Positions 13,310 through 24,482 of a stretch of 64,000 bases of DNA are shown piece after piece. How positions within the stretch are numbered: position 1 is the first letter of the stretch; each line of letters begins with the position of its first letter. Source of the stretch: Edolisoma coerulescens (lineage: Eukaryota > Chordata > Aves > Passeriformes > Campephagidae); contig VWZW01007179.1 in the NCBI GenBank assembly GCA_013397115.1, positions 306,579 through 370,578 on the forward strand, written 5' to 3'. The notes beneath the pieces are model-generated. The model was not told the DNA's origin and did no database searches. It was given only the letters and a program-made list of their open reading frames with translations. Made by a program: the position numbers and the translations under genes.

Positions 13310-16300
13310 TGGGAAAACCAGGCACTATTTAGGGAACATTCTGTGGAAGAGCAAACATATAGCATACGTGTGCTAACCACAGGAGGGACTCTCTGAAGGC
13401 ACTTTGGGAAGGGTTTACCTGGTCCTTGGTGCTCTGTTTTCTGCAGTCTGGAGAGCTGGGGGCTCCTCAGCCTATTTGGTTGGACATCTCCTGAACATAT
13501 TTTGGAAGGATTGACTGTCCTCTCCTCCAGATTTTTCAGAAGTTGCAATTCAGGTCTCAGCTCTACCTCTGACTCCTAGTGTGACCTCAGGCAGGTCACT
13601 GAGACCTGGGTCTGCAGTGTTTTCAAAAGCAAACTAGATAATGCAGTGCAGAAAACTGGAGACCCTTGAAACTCTATTCATCTTTTGAGCCTTAGTTGCA
13701 GATCTGTAAATCTCAGATGCTGTTAATAACTAAGCACGTACCACAGGGAGAAGCAGCTTAAAGAATTTGTGAGCAACTCTGAAACTGTAAGTGGAGGCAC
13801 TCTGAGTACAGAGATGGAGAGATATTTGATGCACATGCTGCTCCCCAGGGTGTGGAGCAAAGTATGTTGTATTTCCCTGCATCAAAACTGCACCTCAGGG
13901 ACACGAACAGGAATGGAGTGTGATTGACAAGAGATTCCCAGCAAAAAAAAGGCAAAAGATCTGCTCTTCCTTTTGGTGAACGTGGCCGTACATATTCATC
14001 TTTCAGCTGTAAATCAAGTGCCAAGGAAGTGCACCAGGAACTGTCAGAGGGAGAGCAGCCCCGCACACCTGGTCATGCAGGGTGAGAGGGAGGCAGAAAA
14101 AGAAGATCAAGCTGAGTTAAGGCAAGTTATGGTGTCTGCAGGCCGTGGTGATGGACAATACAGAAATACCTGAGAGGTACCAGACCTGTCAGGGTATCAC
14201 CTGGATGCACTCTAACTCAAGTCATTTTCAGACAAAGTTTTCAGGAGATGAGAATTCCTGTGAGTAGCACCTTACAATGAACACGATGTGTCTGGCATAA
14301 TTATACCCAGCTCCTCACTCTATTTTTGCACTGTCATCCTCATCAGTGCCTCTCTCCTGCTGCCCACCAGTTTCTTCCCCTACAGGGAGCACCAATTAGT
14401 ATCATTTTATTCCTTTTTCAAAGGAAAGAAATCAGTGATTTTCTTTTTTTTTTAATCTTTTTTTTTTTTTCAGCCTTCACAGCATGCAGCATTGTAGCAA
14501 GGAGCAGGAAAAATGTTCTTTTTCCTTTTGTGTGGGTGAGAATCAAGGGCATGTACCAGAACATCTCCCCTGTTGGAGTGGCGCTCTGCCCGTTCCTGCC
14601 GACACGTGTGGATGGTGACTCAATGGAGCCCTTTGTTCCCCAGACACACAGATTATTCCAGTGGTGTGTGGGGCTTGGATTTGTGTGTTGCTGTCCACTG
14701 GGGGCTAAGAAAACACCCAAGGCCTTATCCAATAGCATAACTAACAGAATGGAGAAGAATGCAAAACCTGTGAGGACAAGTGGCTTTTTTTCTCTCTGAC
14801 CCTTGGACTGCTCAGGTTGGTATTTTGAATATCTACTTTTTTTTATCTAAAGAAGGAAACTGCATCTGTTACCTACCAACTTGCGAATTTTCAAGGTGTT
14901 ACACACAGGGCTCACAAGCACTTGATTACAGGGTAGTCTCCACTGTAATTTATAACTTTAATAAATCAGAGCCAAATAGTACAAACCACTCTTTTTAATA
15001 TTTGCTTCTTCAAGCATCTGAAATGTGAAAAATTGTGCTGATATGAAGCTCTCCACCACTCTAACCTTTAATTTCACTTTGAAGTGGTCAGGATGTGTCC
15101 TGAAACTGGTGGGTTTGTATATTTACCCTCTGGAATTAAACAAATAATTTTGTATTCTTGCTCTGTCCATAACTCAGACTCACCCATGTGCCCTTTGAGT
15201 GGCATCGTGAGACCAAAAGCAGGCTGGGCACATGTGGGAAGGGAGCTGCTCAAGGCATTAACCTGTTAACTTCTCCCAGGGCTGCAGGGTGATGCTGAAA
15301 ATGTGCTTGAGGACTTGGCTGGCATGGAACTTGGGGAGTGGTTGAAGTGGAAGGGGATAGAGGAGACTTCCACCCCTCAGTTTCCTTAGCCAAAGACAGA
15401 ATGATAATTTCTGCTGAAAATGAACAAGGGTAGAGGAAAGCACTGAAAGGTATAATGACCTATTTGTATGCTGGAAGAACTGTTAAGAAAAAAAAAAATC
15501 ATTCCCCATGCGTGCCTTCATCTGACATCCACTCAGACGCCCTCCACAGGGAAAATAGCACCCCAAAAATTTCCACAGAGCTCTATTGGGCAGTGTGCTG
15601 GGTTGGAGATCTCCTTATGGGCTCTGTTTCCAACCTTCCCTGCCCCTGGCTGTCCCCAACGAGGCTCATGAACCTGCTGCTCCACGGGTACGTGGTGCAA
15701 GTCCTTTATGGCTTGTCATCACCATTTAATGCTGTGGCAAGAACAGCTGTGGGGCCAAATTTTGACCATGTAACAGTGAGAGCAGCGAGGCTGGAGTGGT
15801 GTAATTTTTGGTCTCTGGAAGGAGGCACGTGCTGCCTCTGCTCTCCTAACTCCCCACTGAACAATGCTGCGTGGTTGGGAACTGGTCTGGCTCTCTGCCA
15901 GTGCTTTGACAGGCTGGAGTGATAGAGGATGCTTTGATAAGCCTTTGGAAATGAGTCTACCTGAAGGTGAGGGTTAGTGGAGGTGTTAACACCAATACCA
16001 TATCTGACATCTGCAGTACAGAGAGTCCTGGTTCTTGGCACCTGTGTTTTCCCATCAAGTAACACTCATTTGTTATCATATACACACACCACAGATTTAC
16101 ATAGCTCGTAGGGGTGAATCATGCATAATTGTGGCTTCTTACATGACAGTTCATATATTAACAAGCAACTTATTTGTGCTCCGTGGTGAAGAAACAGAGC
16201 AGGAGCGTGTGGACCTCTGGTGTCAGAACCACATCCATCATTATCTGGAGATAAAACAAGAGTTCCGTGGTTTAAAATGAAATGGGAAAATAATTGCTGG

Positions 16301-18249
16301 TTTGATTTGCCTGTACCATGGGAAACATTGCTTTGATTTATGTGTGTATCTCTAGGTACCTAATGAAAATATGATAGCAACCAGGAACCCACCACTCTTA
16401 TACAGAACGTAATGAAAACATCAAGAGTCAGGCTCATAATCATTTTCCCGTGTCCTGCAGCGCCTGTTTGGATGAGCACAGGAGTTTGTGTGTACGAAGA
16501 GAAGGTATTCTCCAGGCACTGGAGACCTCTACATGGCACAGGCTGGAGGAAGTTCACTTGGCAGTGGTGTTACCTCGGGCTGGAGCTGTCCCACACGACA
16601 TTGTCCTGGGATAGTGAAGGATGGTGACTTTGCCTGGGTGCAAGCGTGTCTGGCACCTCCTGTGTCAGCATCAGCTCATTAAAGGTTATCCTACCCCGAA
16701 ATGTCCCAGAACTGTGGAAAATTATGTTCACAGCAAGTCCTACACCCATCCCACTCACGGGTCTCATTTCCCAGGAACTTCCAACGCTCCTGTCTCCCAG
16801 GGGGCTGCAGCCCGTAGGATTCCTGTAAAAGGGCTCCAAACCCACGGAGCTTTTCTCTCCTGCGAGCCAAGAGGAGCAGAGCAGGCTGCCAGCCCTGCTC
16901 CCCGCCAGGTCTGACACCTCCAGCTCCAGCTCCCAGCTCGCGGGGTCTGGATGTGAGCGCAGAGGGAGGGGTGGCACAGCCACGGCCACCTCCCCCTCTG
17001 ATGAAGTGTGTGGAGAAGATGCAGCCTGCAGGACGTTTGGCCAGAGTACAGGGAGAGAAAAGAGAAAAAATCGTGGTGAAGAGGCTCAGTTCCCACAGAA
17101 AGAGGAAGAGGAGACACCTCTGCATGTTCTCTGGGTAGGGCAGTTCTGGCCACAGTGCATAGCATCCTGGGGAGTGGGACCCTTGGGGTGTTGAGAGCAG
17201 GTTTTTTAATGGGTCTCCTTGGGGCTGATGGATTTAATGCGTGAAGTAAGCCTGCTTTTATTTATTTTATTTTTTTGGCAGCTGCTGCAAGTGGAATTTT
17301 ATGCATTTTTCTGGCTGTTACTGCTTGTCTGGGCTATTTAGATGTTGAGCTACACTTGTTTCCTTCATGGTGGATTTTTTTTTCAGAACACCTGCAATTG
17401 CATGTTGTGGTACACTTCCATTTATGAAATGATCTGGTTTAGAAATGAGCTCTGAGATGGTCATTAGGAACTGTGTGAGCAGTGTTTGAGCAGGAGCTCA
17501 GCAGTGGGTTACAGAGATAAGCTATTGTTATAAGATATAACATATTATAATATATAATTATTATATAGTTGTAATATAAAAGCTATTGTTATACTCAGTC
17601 CAGTGACCTGTTAGCCCCACAGCACCTTGTCTGCTCAGGGGTGGAGGGGGCAACTATGAATATCTGTACCTGTGAGGGCTGCAGACCTCACTTTCCCTCT
17701 CTCCTTGATATTCTTTTCTATTCTATTTTTCTTGCTTTTATCATTATCAAGCCATTTAGCTGTTTTTCTGCTGCTGGGTTGACACTTATATTACACAAAT
17801 TAGGTGTAACTGAGATACATTGCTCAGAATTTGGCATGACCAGGTCTCCTGCAGGCCAGTGAACCCTCTGGTAGACAAACAACATTCCTTGATTTTAGGC
17901 CTTAATTAAATCCCAGTGTTTGAGACCTTAACTGACATTTTGTATGATTTTTTGCCTCTTAATTTCTCTGAAATCTCTGCTACTGGATACAGATTTTTTT
18001 GTACTACAAGGAACAAACTGACTTCCTCCTGCTGGTCCATGAAGAACCTGTTCCGGTAAGAGGCAAAACCTTCCCTCTGATTTCATTATAATCATCCCAG
18101 GACCAAAATGTTCTGTGCAAAGTGAATGAGGACATCAGAAGTTAAACATTCGCTAATATAAATCAATCCAACCTACGTGTGCAAGGCTTTGCTCTAGGCA
18201 CAGGCCTGGTCCAGAGCAATATTTCATTTGTGCTCCAATCTCCCCCTAT
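13310..18249. other. Gene-free single-copy sequence, 4.9 kb
   Basis: No gene is recognised. Two adjacent poly-T runs lie at about 14,447-14,470, the second followed by CAG, which mimics a splice acceptor. A GC-richer patch at about 16,690-17,060 carries roughly a dozen scattered CpGs but no clear island edge. Overlapping open frames of up to 144 codons there are explained by GC content. An AT-rich insert at 17,519-17,593 is listed separately. Confidence 0.55.
17519..17593. repeat. AT-rich insert flanked by 14-bp direct repeats
   Basis: The 14-mer AAGCTATTGTTATA occurs at 17,519-17,532 and again, identically, at 17,580-17,593. The 47 bp between the copies are almost entirely A and T, with TATA-like runs. 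This could be a small insertion with a target-site duplication, or a slippage duplication of 61 bp that was later filled with AT repeats. No transposon termini are recognised. Confidence 0.75.
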
Positions 18250-18390
18250 AATTCAATTCCTCTCACCCTGCAATACTTTTGCTGCTCTCTGCTGAACCCC
18301 CTCCAGCTCGACACTGTCTTTCTCACCATTACTCACCCAGAGCACAGACTGGGCTGGACACTGAAGGTCTTCCAGCCTCTCCCAGCTGTG
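18250..18390 (-). mobile_element. Old CR1 LINE, ORF2 C-terminal fragment
   Basis: This is a diverged CR1 piece on the minus strand. Nucleotide blocks such as 'tgctctctgctgaaccccct' and 'gagcacagactgggctgga' resemble the CR1 ORF2 end region. Translated on the minus strand, one frame reads KDSVELEGVQQRAAKVLQG, which fits the CR1 ORF2 pattern in which a Lys-Asp and Leu-Glu stretch is followed by VQRRATKM. A stop follows shortly after, so the frame is decayed. The edges are uncertain, and weaker similarity may extend to about 18,560. Confidence 0.7.
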
Positions 18391-20796
18391 GCTTGACCTC
18401 TTGGCCAGGTGAGGCCAGACCCCACAGCCAGCCTGGCTTTTCTCTGCTTTGTGCCTGCGAGGTCTCTCTGAAGGAAAACCTCTCTCCACAGAATCGCCTT
18501 TTCTGCTCCCTCATCACCTTGCACATTCTTAGCCAGGCTGAAACACCCATAAATCTCTTCTTCCTATCAAGATTTCTCCCTGACTCCCTTTCTGAGATTG
18601 TGAGATGGTTTAAAAATACGTGAATCCCTAGATAATTTTTCCACTCCTCTTGGTAAATATCAGAATAGAGTGCATATTTACCTCCAGACTAGGCAATAAT
18701 GTCAGCTGGCAGTCGTGGTCTATATCTGCTGCTTCAATAAAGGCTGAGAAGGCAGAGTCCCATCTCTAGAGTTATATGAAAAGTTAATTGCCTTTTCTGA
18801 CATTATGAGTGCAGTAACACCCAAAATAAAAGCTCTACTGAAAATTTATACTTTCTCAGTCAGAACACTTAAGAAATTGCTGTGACATTATGACCTTGTA
18901 GTGGAATAATGGTCTGGAAGACTGTCTTCCCTCTGCCGTTATGCACCACTGAATGCTACTGATTTTCATAGTTAATCATAAACGCTTGCCCTAAGTTAAT
19001 TGATGTCCTCATTATGTCACACTTAACTGCAGCTTAGGAGAGTTTTTTGCCATTAACTTCTACACCAGTTAGCCTTACAGCATCAAGCAGCAGTAAAAAT
19101 GAAGAAAGGTTCCCCAAAACAAATTGACCATCTCTGTGACCACCACATCACCATTATAAAATTGTAAAGGTCAGAAGAAAATGTTCCCTTCAGCCTGCAT
19201 ATTTCTCACTCTGCACATTTCGTGAATACCACAAACTGGAGTGATCTTCACAGACAGCTCGAGGTTGTAATTAGCAGCAAACCAGTGACTGCCTACCAGT
19301 GCCAGTCCAAATGCTCCTCTTTGGGGTTTAGAGTCTGCAAATGCCAAAGAGTTGAGGTTTCCACATAAAACTCAGGAGTTTTGAAGCTGTCTAGGAGACA
19401 CTGATGCTCTTGTGATAAAGCTTCAGCTTCTCACTCTACAGCTCATTTGCAGGGCTCTGTGTGTTGGAACTCAAGGATGAGACCAAAATTCCCACTGCTG
19501 GGGCTGTGAAGATGAAAGGAAAGGTGGTATTTCTCTACCTGGAAGGACAGATTTTGGGGTGGAAGGTGAAAGAAGTGGTAGAATGGGATCATGGAGATGG
19601 TAGAAAATTACCAGACATCTGATTCTAGTTTTTAACCCCCCCTATTTCTTCCAACACCCCTTTTTATGGCAGTAATTGAACTATTGCTGTAAAGTTCAGT
19701 CAGGTGCACTCATTTCTCATGAAATGAGAGGTGGACCCTCAGTTCCCAGTGCTCACTGGCCTGCCTTGCTGGGACAGCCACCGAGGAACCTCCTGCTCCA
19801 GAGCCACATTGGCCGACCCTCTTACTCACTGCTTACTTTTGCTCTTTCCTGTTTTATTCACCTCTTAATCCTAGTTAAAAGCTATTCAAAGGTTTCATCT
19901 TTGCAGGCATTTTACCTGAGGCATGATTCCATCTCAGACCTTAATCCCAATAATCTTGGGAACCAACCTGTCTGGCTGACCTTCTGAAAACATCCCCCGT
20001 GTAACAAGACGACACGGACACTGCAGATCAACATCCTTATGAACACCTGATGCTTACACAGGAGGCTCCGCAGAGATCCTGGCCCAAGGCTTCCCAGCAG
20101 AAATTCCATGAGGTTACCCTGGAGAGAGTCAAAATTGCATTTTGAGCTGTTGCATCAGGGTGTCGTCTATCACTAACGTTATCTTTCAAAATTCCCAGCC
20201 TTACACGTCATGGTGTGTCATGTCTGGTGAAAAGCAATACTTGATTTGACTGATGTGCTGTAACTGGGGTGAACTTATTACTCATGACGAGCCTATTAGT
20301 CATGTTGCATCTGCCTCAGTGTAGGGAGGTTCCCGTGTGAGTACAGGCTGTAACTCCTGTGTGTGAAGTGCAGCTGAGATAACCCTGCCTTTGCAGCAGG
20401 CATCTTCAGTTTTGAAGTAGCTGGTGGCTGATATAGAATATTTCAATGAATGCCCTATTTGTTAAGGTGTTCCAAATAAACTCACCAAAACAGAAACCAC
20501 AAAGTCAAGCTACAAGGCTTTCATCAGAGGCTGTGAGTAGGAAATGTGTGAATGTAGTGACACTGGCCTTGTCATCCTTGTGGTTTGAAACACCCCACCA
20601 CAATATGAAATGTCAGCCACAAGGGTATGGCTTATGATTTCAGGGTGTCTTTTCCCAAAAGAAAATTAGGCTGGGTTTAGTGGATTAAGCATTTTGCCAC
20701 AAGGACGGCGGGAAACAGCTGAAGGAAAAATCCAGCCCTGCCTGGAGCTTCATTTCTGAAAAGACATTCCTCTGAATCTGTGACTACCATAAATGA

Positions 20797-20810
20797 TTTT
20801 TTTTTTTTTT
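20797..20810. repeat. Poly-T, 14 nt
   Basis: A homopolymer run followed directly by AAAC. It is not linked to a recognisable retrotransposed copy. Confidence 0.9.
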
Positions 20811-21083
20811 AAACTTTATCCTTGACCCTTCCCAACTTGGATATTAGCAGGTTGTCAGAGGAATATGTATTACAATTCTACGGGTACATACTGAGCCCAA
20901 ACCAAGATGTTCTAACCGTTAACCAGCACTGGTTAAAAGAAGATTCTTATTTTTCCATTGGATTTATCTGGATTTGATATCCAGCTGGCAATTTCTGACT
21001 GTGTGGGAGCTGAGCCCTTATCGCATACCAGTGGATCACACTTTTCAGTGGGGAAGGGAAGCAACTCCTCTCTCCTTGCTTCC

Positions 21084-21098
21084 CTAGAAGGGGGCGCT
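21084..21098 (+). promoter_or_regulatory. Candidate CTCF-binding core
   Basis: The sequence CTAGAAGGGGGCGCT contains the core AGGGGGCGC, which fits the CTCF consensus AGRKGGCRS exactly. In the five positions before the core, three of five (CCASY) agree. Inference only: a good core match does not show occupancy. Confidence 0.45.
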
Positions 21099-24000
21099 GC
21101 CTGGATGTTTGTTTTTCCTTTTATTTTATTTTGCTAAAAACTCCCACAGCCTTGTCTCTAAACAGCAATTATTTCTACAACTGCATAGCACAAAGAGCTG
21201 TTCAGCACTGGCCTCTCACAAGAGGTACCTGATTTGACTGAATGGGATCTGGCTGGAGAGCAGCGCTCACATTGTGCATTACCCATCCTTTCCAGCTGCC
21301 CCCAAAAAGGATATGTGCCAGTTTGCCATGGCCAGCACTCTGACAGGAGCTCAGCTCTGTCCCTCTGCTGCAAGACAGGCCATCAGCACTTGTCCTGCCA
21401 GGAAACTTGTGTGGTTCAGTATCAGGCTCTGCTGCTGGCAGTTTTGAGCTGGCTTTGTCATCCATAAATCTTTGAAAAGAGGCATCTGTGCAAGACAAAA
21501 CTTCACCCCAGCGTTGACTGCTTTCAAAACTTTTGCAGAAGACATCACTGCTTGCACACCTCAGAAATCATAACATTAAACTAGTGTCAAATCATCTACC
21601 AGCAACTCTCTGCTCTTATCCCTTTCATGATTTATTCTCTCCAGTCACAGATCCACATCTTAGTCATTTAGGCACTGGTGTAAAGCCCATCCCAATGATT
21701 AGAATGTTTCCTATTATCTCGCCTGGCTTTAGATGATGTCATCAAATTTTGGTCTTGCTGCTGTTCAGGTCAGTGGAAAAACCCTTGTTGGTTTGGGGGA
21801 GGCAGGATTAGGGCTGCCTGTTGTGCTGGGGAGGGCAGCACTTCTGCGCTGCGACGTGACCTTTTCTTTTCAGAGCTTGATCTTCAGCTCTGCCGACTTG
21901 GCAATTCCGAGTCGGTGAGACAAGTTCATCCTCTCCCTGTTTTACGAGGCCATCTGGGAGGATGTTGCTCTCATAAGCACTACCCCTGTAACAGCTCCAT
22001 CATTTTGAGCTGAAAATTCTCGTGCCAGATATAAATGTGGGGAAACTTTCCCCTGCAGCTTGTGATAAGTGGTTGAACCTGGCACAGCTGACGGGAGGGA
22101 GAATCTGCCAGAAAAGCTTTAGAGTGTCTGAAGAAGAGAGAACTTGGATCCTTCTGATCTTGGAACGACATCCTCCTGGGGAGATGGGATGTGTTTTTCT
22201 CCACAAATTGCTTGCTTATCTACCCTGATCAGTGCCTGGAGGCCAGTTACTCCTCCTGCACAGGATGGTCTTCATGCATTGCATCCAGGATTTCTTCCAT
22301 AACTGCATCCAACGACCCACTCCACCTCCTTGCTTTTTTTTTAATGAAGAAAAATCACTCCACCTTTTGATCTAGTCCTAATTAGGACAGGTGATGGACG
22401 TCCTATTTCTCTAAACCTGTCCTTTCAGATTTTCCCAGTTGACATAGCAGTTACACTGGTGGAGATTGGTGCAGTTCAACAGCTTTATCTGGGGGGTGTT
22501 GATGACGCACGAGGTGAACTGTTAGCAGGTATTTTTGCATTTTGTTTGGATTCTTATAGTAAAGTTTCCCACCTGGACTCCTGAGGCAGGATGTGTTAAG
22601 TCTGGCAGGTTATTCAGGTGCTGTGCAGTATTTCAGATAACAGCTCCTCCGTCTGACTTCACAGATCAGAAAATATGTGCTTTCCTGTGTCAGTTTTAAA
22701 TCTGGAAACTTGGACTCATTTCTGAGCCCTGCCAGTGACACCACTAACCCTCAGACAAAGATGGTTTTTTGGGTGACAGTCAAGGTGCCATTTCTTATGC
22801 TCTGTAGTGGTCCAGTTCTTGGTTTGGGTCCCCACTCCGTCACCATAATTGCAGTAACTTATGCTTTTAACTATTTCCGTTTTGCTCGTAGGGCTATAAG
22901 ATGACTGGCACCTAGACCAATCTGGGGCACTTTTTTCAGTGTTTCTTGTAGTAACATATGAAATTGAGGTGAATTTAGTTTTCCCTTCTCAAGGAATCAG
23001 AAAATGGACAAGCCTTTTTAGAGCAAATTGGTAATTTGAGCAGTTCTTTATCTTTCCATAACACAAGGTCTCGAGACTCTAATGGACTTTTTGGAATGAA
23101 GTATTTTGTACAAGACCCAGAACTAGAACAGGCTGGAGATTGATAGCAAAAAATGTGGACTGTTTCATAAAAGATAGGATTATTATTTGATTTGTATTCC
23201 AGATAGGTTTTAAATTCATGAAGAATTGAAACTGGCATTGCAGGATGCTCTGAATATGTAACAAATATTGAATTTATCTGTTGTCCTGTTAGTGAAACAA
23301 ATGGGGATGTTCAGATGCTGCACATCAGTGTCACACTCACAGAGGATGCTAAAATTGCCACGTGACATTCTAAATGTGAAAAATGATCAGAAATAATAGG
23401 GTTGATTCTCCAGTCTGAAAAAAAATACAAATGTAACACAAGAAAAAAAGGTAAAATATCCCTCTTCCTTTCTCTCTTCTAAAAACAAAGCCAAAATTCA
23501 CCTATGCAGGAAATTTCATGTTTGACAGGATTATTGCATAAATGACAAACTGACAAGTTTTGTCCCTCTTTACTTGTTCCAGCTTCACATTTACTTGCTA
23601 ATTCATGCAAAGTTTTTCCAAGTGCTTCATACTGGAGGATGTTGGCTCTTCTCTGAAAAGCAGTTTCTCAACCAGCCTATTTCGTCCTTCAGGCTCAGTG
23701 ATCTGGCACGAGAGCCAAACACTGTTTGCTGCAGCCCAGGCCAGAGGCTCTGGAGGAATAAGAGCACAACCTCCCCAGCTGGTGTGAGTGCTGGCTTCTC
23801 CGTGGCACCCCTGCATCCCTCTCTTCCTCTGTCACCTCCTCTCATTTCATGTGAATGCACCAGGTTTATTCCTGACACAAAGTACAAGGGAGCTGTGCAA
23901 TTTAGTGATTAATTTAGCAGCTAATGGCTAATTATTTTCAGGGGTAACACTGCTCTGCAATGCTTCCCGTCGCAGACTTTCCTCCCTCCAGCTCTCCAGG

Positions 24001-24469
24001 GGGCTGGAGGGTCACGTTCCATTCCCTGCAGTGCCCTGAGTGTCCTGCATCCTCTCAGCCAGGTTGGGCCCACCTGTACAGCCCATCAGCACATTCCTGG
24101 CTGGACTTGAGGAGAACCACTTGGAAATGGCTGCAGATAGTCAGTGCCCCTCAGGAATGTGCTAAACAAGCGCACACCCCTGCGCTCCGCAGCTGCCTGT
24201 CTGCAGATCCTGGTTTCCAGCCAGGGCAGTGGGGAACTGAAGCTCCCTTGACCTGATTTGGATCCTACTCAACTGCCCAAATTGGCAGACTTGAACCAAG
24301 AAAAACACTGACACGCACTCGCCACAAAGGCAGGGACTGACAGGCGAAATCAGGCCATCACAGAAGTGTGGACTGATGTCTGATGGCTCACCCCTGCTGT
24401 GGGTGATCAGAAACCTTGGTATCTCTTTTTTAAAAAAATACCGTATCTCTTCCTTATCTTTTTTTTCCC

Positions 24470-24482
24470 TTTTTTTTTTTTT
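24470..24482. repeat. Poly-T, 13 nt
   Basis: A homopolymer that follows another T-rich run and ends in AAACCCC. It has no associated element. Confidence 0.9.
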
